DNA of 64,000 nt from Coprococcus sp. OM04-5BH (GTDB taxonomy: Bacteria; Bacillota; Clostridia; Lachnospirales; Lachnospiraceae): the NCBI RefSeq assembly GCF_003482105.1, contig NZ_QULM01000007.1, positions 48,327 to 112,326 on the forward strand, written 5' to 3'. The position numbers and the translations under genes were made by a program. The notes under the pieces were generated by a model. It was not told where the DNA came from and did not search any database. It saw only the letters and a list, made by a program, of their open reading frames with translations. Positions 43,456 to 52,440 of this stretch are shown piece by piece; positions within the stretch are counted from its first letter, which is position 1; the number at the start of each line of letters is the position of its first letter.

Positions 43456-44337
43456 ATGAGTGCAAATGAAATGAAGCCTATCAAAGAAGGCAAAGTACGT
43501 GAAATCTATGACAACGGAGACAGCCTGATCATGGTTGCAACAGATCGTATAAGCTGTTTTGATGTGATCCTTAAGAACATCATAAGCAAGAAGGGTACAG
43601 TTCTTACACAGATGTCTAAGTTCTGGTTTGATCTTACATCAGATATACTTCCTAATCACATGATTTCCGCAGATGTTAAGGATATGCCTGAATTCTTCCA
43701 GCAGGAGAAGTTTGACGGAAACAGTATGATGTGCAGGAAACTCAATATGCTTCCTATAGAGTGTATAGTTCGTGGATATATTACCGGCTCAGGCTGGGCA
43801 AGCTATAAGGAGTGCGGAAAGGTATGCGGAATCGAACTTCCTGCAGGTCTTAAGGAGTCAGATAAGCTTCCTGAGCCTATATATACCCCTTCAACAAAGG
43901 CTGAGATAGGTGATCATGATGAGAACATCTCCTTCGAGCAGAGTGTTGATCACCTGGAGAAAGCGTTCCCTGGTAAGGGTCTTGAGTATGCTACCAAGTT
44001 AAAGGACTACACCATCGCCCTTTACAAGAAGTGTGCAGATTACGCTTTAAGCCGCGGCATCATAATCGCAGATACAAAGTTTGAGTTCGGTCTTGATGAG
44101 GATGGCAACATCGTTCTGGGAGATGAAATGCTCACACCTGACAGCTCACGTTTCTGGCCTGCTGAAGGTTATGAACCTGGACATGGTCAGCCTTCATTCG
44201 ACAAGCAGTTTGCCCGCGACTGGTTAAAGGCTAACCCTGACAACAACTGGGAGCTTCCGCAGGACATTGTTGACAAGACCATCGCCAAGTACTTACAGGC
44301 TTACGAGTTACTTACAGGCAAGAAGTTAGAGGCTTAA
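43456..44337 (+). CDS. purC: SAICAR synthase (PurC)
   Basis: Purine enzyme that joins aspartate to CAIR, using ATP, to give SAICAR. ATP-binding start KEGKVREIYDNGDSLIMVATDRISCFDV (the two halves KEGKVREIYDNGDSL and MVATDRISCFDV), VRGYITGSGW, and IIADTKFEFG with GDEMLTPDSSRFWP, all standard SAICAR synthetase signatures. Length (293 aa) is normal. The RBS is ACGAGGTAG at eight or so bases. It is convergent with purE, which makes its substrate; the rest of the purine pathway is not here. Confidence 0.96.
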   Translation: MSANEMKPIKEGKVREIYDNGDSLIMVATDRISCFDVILKNIISKKGTVLTQMSKFWFDLTSDILPNHMISADVKDMPEFFQQEKFDGNSMMCRKLNMLPIECIVRGYITGSGWASYKECGKVCGIELPAGLKESDKLPEPIYTPSTKAEIGDHDENISFEQSVDHLEKAFPGKGLEYATKLKDYTIALYKKCADYALSRGIIIADTKFEFGLDEDGNIVLGDEMLTPDSSRFWPAEGYEPGHGQPSFDKQFARDWLKANPDNNWELPQDIVDKTIAKYLQAYELLTGKKLEA

Positions 44338-44428
44338 TTTTAAAAGCTTAGTTTTATGATTTTAATTTATAAAGCCTGATATTTTATATATGCTGCGCAT
44401 TTAAATAATATGCATGGCAGGAAACATG

Positions 44429-44497
44429 AAAAAGAGCTCCACCCTCTTTCATATGCACCGGATATTCCGGACATACATTATTGGGTGAAGCTCTTTT
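44429..44497. terminator. Bidirectional terminator between purC and purE
   Basis: AAAAAGAGCT (44429-44438) with CCACCC pairs with GGGTGAAGCTCTTTTT (ending at 44497), and an inner CCGG-ATATT-CCGG hairpin lies between. A- and T-runs on both sides let it work in either direction. Confidence 0.85.
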
Positions 44498-44581
44498 TAT
44501 GCCATAAATTTAAAATTCATGATAAAAGTTTTCAGACCTGTCGGCAAAAACGCAGGAGCTTGATATATCTCATGCATTATC

Positions 44582-45073
44582 TTATGCATTGTACTTTGCT
44601 ATAACCTCTTCATTTGCCTTCATGGCAGCCTCTTCCATTGCCTTTCTCTCTTCAAGAAGCTTCGCTCTTACCGCCTCATACTTTGTTCCGATTATCTGGA
44701 GAGCAAGGTATGCTGCATTCTTGCTGCCATTTATGGCAACTGTTGCAACAGGTATTCCTGAAGGCATCTGTACTATTGAAAGAAGTGCGTCCATACCGTC
44801 AAGGTTAGATCCTGCAATAGGCACTCCGATAACAGGAAGCACTGTCTGTGAAGCAACAACTCCAGGAAGTGCTGCCGCCATACCTGCAGCTGTGATGATA
44901 ACCTCTGTACCGTCGTTATTTGCCTCTTCTATGAACTTCGAAAGTCCTGCATGGGCTCTATGGGCAGAAAGACATCTCACATTAACCTCAACACCATAGT
45001 CTTTTAAAATACCGATTGCCGGTTCAACCTTTGGAAGATCACTTGTAGATCCCATAATAATAGCTACTTTCAT
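44582..45073 (-). CDS. purE: N5-carboxyaminoimidazole ribonucleotide mutase (PurE)
   Basis: Class I PurE, moving the carboxyl group of N5-CAIR to give CAIR. MGSTSDLPKVEPA at the start, CLSAHRAHAG with the conserved active-site histidine region, AGMAAALPGVVAS and PVIGVPI. At 163 aa the length fits. The frame is open for nine codons more, but the ATG at 45073 is the canonical MKVAIIMGS start with AAAGGATG upstream. It follows the NYN-LOTUS gene by 73 nt and faces purC. Confidence 0.95.
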   Translation of the reverse strand: MKVAIIMGSTSDLPKVEPAIGILKDYGVEVNVRCLSAHRAHAGLSKFIEEANNDGTEVIITAAGMAAALPGVVASQTVLPVIGVPIAGSNLDGMDALLSIVQMPSGIPVATVAINGSKNAAYLALQIIGTKYEAVRAKLLEERKAMEEAAMKANEEVIAKYNA

Positions 45074-45146
45074 ATTCTTACATCCTTTCTCTGGAAACAC
45101 CAGTCCACTTTTTTTATGTCATAAGTTATAAAACACCTCTTATGAT

Positions 45147-46094
45147 TTACTTTAACATTACCTGATCCTTCTCAACTCTTAACTTTCCGCAGCTCCTTAA
45201 GAAGCTTGACATCTTGCTGTAGCCGTACTTCTTAACACTGAAACTGCTGTACTCATCCTTGAGCATGGTATTGAGCATACCTATATTCATCCTCTTACCC
45301 TTTGAACGGGCTAACTGATTACAGACATACTTCTCTATATCTTCTTTCTTAAGTTCTATCCTTGTCTTCTCAAGATAGATCTGTCTTCCGGAATTAACAA
45401 GCTCAAAGCCATCAAGGCCATCCTGTATAAGTGTGGTAAGCTTTGAATATCCATAGTTTCTTACATCAAAATCAGGATATTTGTTCTGAAGCTTGCTTCC
45501 TATCTCTCCGATATGGGTCTTCTTGCCTCTGTCATCATTCTCATCAATGATCGAATAAATAGTCTGCTTGATATCCCTGAGACTCGTAAGCTCCGCCTCA
45601 TCGGAATCAGCACTCTTATAATCCTCTCCCTCATCAGAATTGTAATCTCTGTCAAGAAGATCAAGTCTCTTAAAGTTAGTACAGGCACTGACAAATGCCT
45701 TGGGAGTCTTCATCTCTCCCATTCCTATAACTTCCTTGCCTGCCTCCCTGAGCCTCACTGCAAGGCTTGTGAAATCACTGTCCGATGACACAAGACAAAA
45801 GCCATCCAGATTGCCCTTATAAAGAAGATCCATGGCATCTATTATCATAATAGAATCCGTAGCATTCTTGCCGGTGGTATAGGCGAACTGCTGTACCGGC
45901 TGTATGGAATATGTAAGAAGACAATCCTTTGTCCATCCGTTAGTATTCTTGGACCAGTCTCCGTATATCTTTCTTACGGTAGTATATCCTACCCTGCTAA
46001 GCTCATCAAATATTATTGCCACATACTTGGCAGACACATTGTCAGAATCTATAAGCAATGCATATTTCTTAGTCACTTCATTTATGTCACTCAT
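45147..46094 (-). CDS. NYN ribonuclease-like protein with two LOTUS (OST-HTH) domains
   Basis: RNA-related protein of the LabA/DUF88 type. Residues about 8-150 form a NYN (PIN-like) domain with the acidic residues that would bind catalytic metal: LLIDSDN-like (ALLIDSDNVS, Asp15/17), ATDSIMIIDAMDLL and LVSSDSDFTSLA. Two winged-helix LOTUS-like modules follow, at about 175-243 (IYSIIDENDD, IGSKLQNKYPDFDVRNYGYS) and 250-315 (IEKYVCNQLARSKGK, LNTMLKDEYSSFSVKKYGYS). LOTUS domains bind RNA or G-quadruplexes in characterised proteins. GGGGGA seven bases before the ATG. The target RNA is unknown. Confidence 0.85.
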   Translation of the reverse strand: MSDINEVTKKYALLIDSDNVSAKYVAIIFDELSRVGYTTVRKIYGDWSKNTNGWTKDCLLTYSIQPVQQFAYTTGKNATDSIMIIDAMDLLYKGNLDGFCLVSSDSDFTSLAVRLREAGKEVIGMGEMKTPKAFVSACTNFKRLDLLDRDYNSDEGEDYKSADSDEAELTSLRDIKQTIYSIIDENDDRGKKTHIGEIGSKLQNKYPDFDVRNYGYSKLTTLIQDGLDGFELVNSGRQIYLEKTRIELKKEDIEKYVCNQLARSKGKRMNIGMLNTMLKDEYSSFSVKKYGYSKMSSFLRSCGKLRVEKDQVMLK

Positions 46095-46186
46095 TTGCTC
46101 ATCCCCCTGTTAAACGCGGCAGAGCCTGCGTGCTTTATATTTTCACCTGACTATAATAACATATAGCAGCCGCTTATTCCAGTGAT

Positions 46187-46234
46187 TAAATTTTTACTGT
46201 ATATTCACATTAAATTTTCACTGTATATTCACAT
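46187..46234. repeat. Two tandem 24-bp repeats
   Basis: TAAATTTT(T/C)ACTGTATATT plus CACAT is repeated head to tail (46187-46210, 46211-46234) with one mismatch. It is in the 157-nt spacer between the DMT exporter stop and the NYN-LOTUS start, that is, upstream of NYN-LOTUS on its strand. Confidence 0.7.
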
Positions 46235-46251
46235 TGAGATTTTGGTATATA

Positions 46252-47223
46252 TCACAAATCTGCCTGTCCCTGTTCCTCATTCACATTCTCTGCCTTTACT
46301 TTTCCCGCCGGAAGCTGGGCGATAATTATAGCTGCAAATATCAGTACACAGCCCACAGTCTCCCTCACTGTCAAAAACTGCTTAAGTATCACAACTCCCG
46401 CCAGCACCGAGAACACTGACTCAAGGCTCATTAGCATTGACGCTACCGTTGGATTTATACCATTCTGCCCTACTATCTGCAAGGTATAGCCGACTCCTGA
46501 TGACATGACACCGGCATAGAGAATGGCGATCCATGCATCAGCATCTGCAAATAAGGTTAGCCACTCACTTATCCCTGAAATACTGTGTCCCATATCGAAT
46601 ATGAACATAGGGATAATGCCCACGATACCGCAGGTAAAAAACTGTATACAGGACATCCTCACCCCGTCAACCAACGGGGAGAAATGATCTATTATAAGTA
46701 TGTGAAATGAGAACAAAACCGCACACAAAAGGGTCATAAGGTCTGAGGTCTCAAAGCTTATACTTCCGTTCATACACAGGAAATACAAGCCCACCACAGC
46801 AATCACCACGCCTATCCATATATTAAAACCACATTTCTTCTTGAGGAAAAGTCCGAATACCGGAACCAGCAGTATGTAACAGGCGGTTAAAAAACCTGCT
46901 TTTCCCGGCTCCGTACCCATGGTTATTCCTATCTGCTGAGCTGTACTTGCAAGAAACAATGCCAATCCACAACATATACCTCCGGTTACAAGAGTTTTCT
47001 TTTCCTGACTCGTAGCCGGCTTCTTACTTCCGTATCCAAGGGCGTCCAAAAGCTTTATTACCGGCAGCAGTACTATACCTGCAATTATTGATCTTATACA
47101 GTTAAATGACAGTGCCCCTACTGCATCTCCTCCCTTGCTCTGGGCCACAAAGGCAACGCCCCATATAAGTGCCGTAAGCACCAGTAATAAGCTGTTTCTT
47201 ATCTTCATAGATCTGCTGATCAT
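46252..47223 (-). CDS. DMT superfamily (EamA) permease
   Basis: Ten-helix inner-membrane exporter or importer of the drug/metabolite transporter superfamily, with the two EamA repeats (about residues 8-150 and 160-300). Segments such as LLLVLTALIWGVAFVAQS, SFNCIRSIIAGIVLLPVI and ASMLMSLESVFSVLAGVVIL are typical, the last being the second-repeat signature. The start is the ATG at 47223, six bases after GAGGTA; upstream in-frame ATGs fall inside the cstA terminator hairpin. The solute is unknown. Confidence 0.88.
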   Translation of the reverse strand: MISRSMKIRNSLLLVLTALIWGVAFVAQSKGGDAVGALSFNCIRSIIAGIVLLPVIKLLDALGYGSKKPATSQEKKTLVTGGICCGLALFLASTAQQIGITMGTEPGKAGFLTACYILLVPVFGLFLKKKCGFNIWIGVVIAVVGLYFLCMNGSISFETSDLMTLLCAVLFSFHILIIDHFSPLVDGVRMSCIQFFTCGIVGIIPMFIFDMGHSISGISEWLTLFADADAWIAILYAGVMSSGVGYTLQIVGQNGINPTVASMLMSLESVFSVLAGVVILKQFLTVRETVGCVLIFAAIIIAQLPAGKVKAENVNEEQGQADL

Positions 47224-47247
47224 ACCTGTACCTCTTCTACACCTTAT

Positions 47248-47286
47248 AAAAAATGCCATGCACCCACCAAAGTAAATGCATGGCAT
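47248..47286 (-). terminator. Terminator of cstA
   Basis: Minus strand: ATGCCATGCA (47286-47277) pairs with TGCATGGCAT (47262-47253), followed by TTTTT. It begins 32 nt after the cstA stop. Confidence 0.85.
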
Positions 47287-47317
47287 AATATTATCTGTTT
47301 TTTATCTGTCTGTCAAT

Positions 47318-49042
47318 TTAAGCAGTCTGCTTCTTATTCTTACCCACAAGTGTCTGGATACCTTCAACTACAAGAACGATTGAAAGGATAATAAGAAGGA
47401 TGGCAAGGATAGCCTGTGCGTATGCACCCCAGTCTGCTCCACCTGCTGATATTACCTTAAACTGGTTCTTGATCGTGATGCCTAACGAACCGATAGTAAC
47501 GACCATCATGAATGCCATAGGGATAAGGAACATCTTATTATTCTTACCGATGTTGCCAAGCCATGTGGCAACTGCAAGAAGACCAAGAGCCGCAAGAAGC
47601 TGGTTAGCTGCTCCGAAGAGTCCCCAGATCTTGTCCCATCCGTTAAGTCCAAGGGCAATACCAAGTACAACAGTAAGGATTGTTGCGAAGTAAGGATTTA
47701 CAAGAACCTTCTTAACACCACTCTGTACATCCTTAGCTGTCTGTCCAGGCTCAAGCCAGAACTCCTGGAACATAAATCTTGCAAGTCTTGTTGCTGTATC
47801 AAGTGATGTAAGACAAAATGCTGAATATGTAAGGATAAGCAGTGTATTGATTATTGAAACAACACTCTCTGACGCACCGGCAAATCCGAACATCTTTGAG
47901 ATACCGCCTGCAAATATAGCTGTTGCACCTGCTGTAATACCATTCTTATAAGCAAAGTTAATAGCACAGATAGTGATTACAGCAAGTACACACTCAAGAA
48001 GCATACTACCGTAAGCTATAGGCTTTGCGTCCTTTTCCTTATCAAGCTGCTTTGATGTAGTACCTGACGAAACCAGTGAATGGAAACCTGATATGGCACC
48101 ACAGGCAACTGTTGTGAACAATACTGGGAACATATACTGTGTTCCGTTTGCTGTATCAACGGCAAAACCGCCGAACGCCTTAAGTCCGTCTGCACCGCCA
48201 AGATCAACATGGCTCACAATAACACCTATAAAGGCAACTACAAGCATTGCGTAAAGAAGGAATGAGCTTAAGTAATCTCTTGGCTGGAGAAGGATCCATA
48301 CAGGAGTAACTGAAGCTACGGCAATATATACACCGACAACGATCATCCACGCATTTACTGACATGTAAAGTGGATGGAAGTTAAGTCCGATCACCATACA
48401 GATAGCGATGGCAACTACACCGAGGATTGTTGATATAAGCATTGGTGTGTGTCTTCTGTATACAAGGAAACCAAAGATTATAGCTATTACTATGAATAAC
48501 ATTGAAACCATTGCTACAGAAGCATTTGACTCGGTTGCCACCTGATTTACCGTTCCGTCCGTATTAATTACCTTACCGAAGGTGGTAGCAACGATAGAAG
48601 CAAATGCTGCAACAACAAGGATAAGTGTAAGGTAAGCAAATATAATGAAAAGTCTCTTTGCTCTCTTACTCATGTTTACTGAGATGATCTCTCCTATTGA
48701 CTGTCCCTTATGACGAAGGGAAGCAAAAAGAGCGCCCATATCATGTACCCCACCAAAGAAAATTCCTCCGATGAGTACCCATAAGGTTACAGGGATCCAG
48801 CCGAATATAGCTGCCCCGATAGGTCCGGTTATAGGTCCGGCTCCCGCAATGGATGAAAAATGATGTCCCATAAGCACAGGTGCCTTAGCAGGAACATAAT
48901 CCACACCATCTTCAAGTTCATGGGCAGGTGTCGGCTTATCACCTTCGCCAAGTCCCCACTGCTTACACAGCCATCCACCATAGAAAATATAGCCGGCAAC
49001 CAGTATAGCAATACAAATTAATAAAAGTACCAGTGAATTCAT
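47318..49042 (-). CDS. cstA: Carbon starvation / peptide-pyruvate permease CstA
   Basis: Large polytopic membrane protein of the CstA family, linked to peptide or pyruvate uptake in enterobacteria. About 15 hydrophobic segments; hallmark stretches are GYIFYGGWLCKQWG at the start, PVLMGHHFSSIAGAGPITGPIGAAIFGW (the two parts MGHHFSSIAGAGPITGP and IGAAIFGW) and SSGTTSKQLDKEKDAKPIAYG. Length (574 aa) matches the shorter Gram-positive CstA. The start is the ATG at 49042 with AGGAGA nine bases upstream; the frame opens 34 codons earlier without a site. Monocistronic with its own terminator. Confidence 0.93.
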   Translation of the reverse strand: MNSLVLLLICIAILVAGYIFYGGWLCKQWGLGEGDKPTPAHELEDGVDYVPAKAPVLMGHHFSSIAGAGPITGPIGAAIFGWIPVTLWVLIGGIFFGGVHDMGALFASLRHKGQSIGEIISVNMSKRAKRLFIIFAYLTLILVVAAFASIVATTFGKVINTDGTVNQVATESNASVAMVSMLFIVIAIIFGFLVYRRHTPMLISTILGVVAIAICMVIGLNFHPLYMSVNAWMIVVGVYIAVASVTPVWILLQPRDYLSSFLLYAMLVVAFIGVIVSHVDLGGADGLKAFGGFAVDTANGTQYMFPVLFTTVACGAISGFHSLVSSGTTSKQLDKEKDAKPIAYGSMLLECVLAVITICAINFAYKNGITAGATAIFAGGISKMFGFAGASESVVSIINTLLILTYSAFCLTSLDTATRLARFMFQEFWLEPGQTAKDVQSGVKKVLVNPYFATILTVVLGIALGLNGWDKIWGLFGAANQLLAALGLLAVATWLGNIGKNNKMFLIPMAFMMVVTIGSLGITIKNQFKVISAGGADWGAYAQAILAILLIILSIVLVVEGIQTLVGKNKKQTA

Positions 49043-49186
49043 ATTATTGAATCTCCTCTCATGTTTTTTATTTAATCTGCCAGGTACCATAACAATCACG
49101 ACCAAGCTGAATGAGCTTTTAATGAGCTTTTGATCATCTTCCACGCTCCATCTTCAGACTGTTTTGATAGCTGCCAGGTTAATTCA

Positions 49187-49693
49187 TCATTGTGTCTTTA
49201 AAACCTTTCTGACACTTTTGACGCACGATCTTCCCTCCCTGTTAGAACACATTGCGGCCGTCTCAGCGTTCACCATAAGAACCCTGTAATTAAGCCAACC
49301 GTGAAATCCCCATTTAAAGCTTTTGTAGAATTTACTCTTCTTTACAAGCGTTGCCATATCATCATTATAGGAATCGCATATTATCATCATGGTAACATAG
49401 GTATACATATGTCCCGGTCCCACATTCATACGCTCCATTCCATCGGTGATGGTACGCTCCATTATCTTTTTATACCAGTCTTCATCCGGCTTTTCCTTCT
49501 CAAATACATACAAGAATTCCTCGCAGTCCGCCGACCACAGCTCAGCCTTCTTAGACATCACATACTTCTCCGAATGTTCAAAGTACTCACATACAGCCAC
49601 CAGAGAATGCTCATCCTCTTCGACCCTTGTTATGTTATAGCTGGATATAAAGCTCTTTAAAAGCTTATTTACAATTTCATTTCTAGTTGACAT
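49187..49693 (-). CDS. Conserved-looking cytoplasmic protein of unknown function
   Basis: I do not recognise this 168-residue protein. It has no signal peptide or membrane helix, and starts with NEIVNKLLKSFISSYNITRVEED, followed by VAVCEYFEHSEKYVMSKKAELW and a middle block MYTYVTMMIICDSYND. The C-terminus FKWGFHGWLNYRVLMVNAETAAMC is the most distinctive part. The composition is ordinary for the genome. It is separated from the ABC transporter by a terminator and from cstA by 144 nt. Confidence 0.7.
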   Translation of the reverse strand: MSTRNEIVNKLLKSFISSYNITRVEEDEHSLVAVCEYFEHSEKYVMSKKAELWSADCEEFLYVFEKEKPDEDWYKKIMERTITDGMERMNVGPGHMYTYVTMMIICDSYNDDMATLVKKSKFYKSFKWGFHGWLNYRVLMVNAETAAMCSNREGRSCVKSVRKVLKTQ

Positions 49694-49741
49694 AACTTTT
49701 CCTTTTTACTGAAGTATCATGAAAAATTCCATTTTCAGGCA

Positions 49742-49804
49742 TAAAAAAACCGGCTTCAGCACACTTATGCATACTCTGTATACATGATGAAGCACTGAAA
49801 CCAG
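49742..49804 (-). terminator. Terminator of the amino-acid ABC operon
   Basis: Minus strand: CTGGTTTCAGTGC (49804-49792) pairs throughout, allowing G-U pairs, with GTGCTGAAGCCGG (49762-49750), followed by seven T. Confidence 0.85.
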
Positions 49805-49905
49805 TATATGATTATATTATATCATTTTCCATGATTTATTTTATTATTTGTCATGATGTTTTTTAACATTTTTCGACATTTGCGTCAGATATGCCCAGAA
49901 TACCA

Positions 49906-50691
49906 CTATCCTTCCGTATATCTGGAAAGGAACTGTCTTGTACGCTCTTCCTTAGGATTATTGATAACCTCCTTAGGATCTCCCGCCTCAACAACATATC
50001 CGTCATCCATGAATATAACCTGGTCGGCTACGTCTCTGGCAAATGCCATCTCATGGGTAACTATGATCATTGTGGTATTATTCTCAGCCAGGTTCCTTAT
50101 AACCTTGAGCACCTCACCGGTAAGCTCAGGATCCAGGGCTGATGTAGGCTCATCAAAACATAATATATCAGGCTTCATAACAAGTGCTCTGGCTATGGCA
50201 ACTCTCTGCTGCTGTCCACCGGACAACTGATGAGGATAATGATCCATCCTCTCCTGGAGTCCCATCTTAGTAAGAGCTTCAATACTGTCCTCTCTTATCT
50301 GCTGATATATTTCCTTTTTTCTCGCCTTAAAATCTGGCTCCTCCTTGGCAAGCATCTGTCTCGCCAGCATTACATTTTCAAGGGCCGTATACTGCGGGAA
50401 CAGGTTAAAGGACTGGAATACCATTCCAAAATGCAGACGTTTACGTCTCAGCTCCTTTTCATTTCTCTTATAAGGTACACTTCCGTCGAACAATGTCTCA
50501 CCATTTACAATTATGGTTCCGTGATCGGGCTTCTCAAGAAAGTTGAGACACCTGAGAAGTGTTGTCTTTCCGGAACCTGACGAACCAATTATGGCAAGGG
50601 CATTTCCCTGCTCCAGCGAAAAGCTTACATCCTTTAAAACCTTGGTGCTGCCAAAGTGCTTTTCTATATTATTTACTTCAAGAATAGCCAT
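49906..50691 (-). CDS. Polar amino acid ABC transporter ATP-binding protein
   Basis: ATPase of an uptake ABC system (GlnQ-like). Walker A IGSSGSGKTTLLRCL (about residues 33-47), signature LSGGQQQRVAIARAL (about 150-164), Walker B ILCFDEPTSALDP (about 172-184) and the H-loop VTHEMAFARD. Length (261 aa) is normal. The start is the ATG at 50691 (eight bases after GAGGAG), because an in-frame GTG at 50700 overlaps that site. Third gene of the binding protein / permease / ATPase operon. Confidence 0.95.
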   Translation of the reverse strand: MAILEVNNIEKHFGSTKVLKDVSFSLEQGNALAIIGSSGSGKTTLLRCLNFLEKPDHGTIIVNGETLFDGSVPYKRNEKELRRKRLHFGMVFQSFNLFPQYTALENVMLARQMLAKEEPDFKARKKEIYQQIREDSIEALTKMGLQERMDHYPHQLSGGQQQRVAIARALVMKPDILCFDEPTSALDPELTGEVLKVIRNLAENNTTMIIVTHEMAFARDVADQVIFMDDGYVVEAGDPKEVINNPKEERTRQFLSRYTEG

Positions 50692-50721
50692 CTGTGTCAC
50701 TCCTCTGTCTAATACGATAAT

Positions 50722-51378
50722 CTACTTAAAATATGCCAGTTTCTTCTCAATGTAATTGAATAACAGTGTAAGTATTCCAACAAATAACAGATAGAACACA
50801 CCTGTGTAGAACAACGGCCATGTGATACCTGCCGACTTCATATATGAGAAGCCTGCAAATGTCAGCTCATAGGCTGCGATTATCCTTGCCAGCGATGTAT
50901 CCTTTACAAGGGTGATTATCTCGTTACTCATCGGCGGAACAACACGTTTGATCATCTGAAGCAATGTCACCTTGAAGAATATCTGTGTTTTGGTCATGCC
51001 AAGCACCTCTCCCGCCTCACGCTGTCCCACAGGAACTCCCTCTATTCCACCACGGAATATTACAGAGAAATAACATGCATAGTTGATGGAAAAGGCAACT
51101 ACTGTAGCAGTTATTCTTCCTGCTTCGTCTCCCGACCAGAGATTATGTGAAAGCCACAGTCCCGGGCCATAAAAAATTATAATAAGCTGCAGCATAAGCG
51201 GTGTACCACGGATTATCCAGATTATAACCTGTAGTAAAAACTTAAGGGGCTTAAACTTACTCATACTTCCAAAGGCAAGGATAAGACCAAGCGGCAGTGC
51301 AAACACAAGTGTCAATATGAAAATCTCAAATGTTGTCGCAAGTCCCTCTAACAACTGGGCTGTTACTGACCAAAACAT
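50722..51378 (-). CDS. Polar amino acid ABC transporter permease
   Basis: Single-domain permease of the HisMQ family (218 aa) with about five membrane helices and the ABC-facing EAA-type loop QREAGEVLGMTKTQIFFKVTLL. RGTPLMLQLIIIFYG at about residues 61-75 is the usual sequence of glutamine/cystine-type permeases. ATG with GGAGGATT upstream. It probably forms a homodimer, since no second permease gene is present. It lies between the binding protein (44 nt) and the ATPase (30 nt). Confidence 0.94.
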   Translation of the reverse strand: MFWSVTAQLLEGLATTFEIFILTLVFALPLGLILAFGSMSKFKPLKFLLQVIIWIIRGTPLMLQLIIIFYGPGLWLSHNLWSGDEAGRITATVVAFSINYACYFSVIFRGGIEGVPVGQREAGEVLGMTKTQIFFKVTLLQMIKRVVPPMSNEIITLVKDTSLARIIAAYELTFAGFSYMKSAGITWPLFYTGVFYLLFVGILTLLFNYIEKKLAYFK

Positions 51379-51422
51379 TACTAATCCTCCAGTATCTCTA
51401 ACAAACTATATCTAAATCCTGA

Positions 51423-52211
51423 TTAATTTGACTTAACAACTACAACCTGCGCATTGTTGCAGTATGCATTTGTACATTCCATTGATGATGTAACTTCATT
51501 TGTAAGTGTCATACCATTCCATACAACATCAATATTCTTTGAATTTAACTCCATAAGCTTTGTATCCCAGTCGATAACAACAAACTTAACCTCAACACCA
51601 AGCTTCTCTGCAACGAGCTTGGCCATATCTGCGTCAAATCCAATCCACTCACCGTTCTCCTCGTAATCCATAGGAGCGAAATCAGTAATACCTACGATAA
51701 GTGAACCCTTTGACTTGATGTATGCCACATCTCCGTCAGCAGCCTCTGTGAAATCACTCTTTGACTGCTCAAGAAGAGCTTCCTGAACGCCATACTTTGA
51801 AGCGATATCCTTCATTGTTCCGTCGGCATATGCCTCACCGAACACACTGTTGATATATGCTGCAAGATCTGAACCCTTTCTGCAGCCTACTCCGTACTCT
51901 TCTGTTGTAAGCTCATCTGTATGGATAAGATCAGGATAGCTTGTACCCTCACCGATCATGGCACCTGCCATAAGAAGATCGATTATGGCAGCGTCACTTG
52001 TTCCTGCCTGAACCTCCATAAGTGCGTCAGCCTGTGAATTAACAGCATTTGTCTTATAACCCTTCTCATTTGCTGCTTCCTCGCCTGCTGAACCTGCTTC
52101 AACAGCATATACCTTCTCACTGTCTGCCTTCTTGTCATCTGCCTTTGAACCGCAGCCTGCAAGGCCAAGGCACATAGCAGCAGCTAATAATATTACACCA
52201 AATTTCTTCAT
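51423..52211 (-). CDS. Amino-acid-binding lipoprotein, circularly permuted
   Basis: Lipoprotein with MKKFGVILLAAAMCLGLAGC, lipidated at Cys20. The binding domain has the parts of SBP_bac_3 in the wrong order. Residues about 33-148 carry what is normally the C-terminal half (KVYAVEAGSAGEEAANE, QADALMEVQAG, YGVGCRKGSDLAAYINSV, ADGTMKDIASKYG). A linker (about 150-168) leads to the usual N-terminal half (GSLIVGITDFAPMDY, GEWIGFDADMAKLVAEKLGV, VVWNGMTLT). The protein stops at VVVVKSN, the point where an unpermuted family member would enter the second lobe. All parts look intact, so it should still fold and bind. Substrate unknown; acidic residues suggest polar amino acids. Confidence 0.88.
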   Translation of the reverse strand: MKKFGVILLAAAMCLGLAGCGSKADDKKADSEKVYAVEAGSAGEEAANEKGYKTNAVNSQADALMEVQAGTSDAAIIDLLMAGAMIGEGTSYPDLIHTDELTTEEYGVGCRKGSDLAAYINSVFGEAYADGTMKDIASKYGVQEALLEQSKSDFTEAADGDVAYIKSKGSLIVGITDFAPMDYEENGEWIGFDADMAKLVAEKLGVEVKFVVIDWDTKLMELNSKNIDVVWNGMTLTNEVTSSMECTNAYCNNAQVVVVKSN

Positions 52212-52268
52212 ATTAAAATCCTCTCTTCCTTATTATAGTATTTTCCGGGGCACGCCTCGGACTTTGCA

Positions 52269-52297
52269 ATTCTACCATAGTAGCACGCTAAAGTAAA
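52269..52297 (-). promoter_or_regulatory. Promoter of the amino-acid ABC operon
   Basis: Minus strand: TTTACT (52297-52292), 17 nt, TAGAAT (52274-52269) with an upstream TGG that gives an extended -10. The leader carries a small TCCG-GG/CC-CGGA hairpin. Confidence 0.65.
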
Positions 52298-52440
52298 GCC
52301 ATTGGCAGCATAGTTTTAAGAAAAAAAGCATTTTTAGGTGCCACATATGTATTTTCAGTGGATTATTGTAATAAAAGAGTATATAATTAACACGCTTATG
52401 CTGTTAATTTTTTATTCTTATGTACATAGGAGAAATATAA

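Noticed and set aside
45101..45146. TCATAAG/CTTATGA hairpin after the NYN-LOTUS gene as a terminator
   Set aside because: On the minus strand an A-run, not a U-run, follows the stem.
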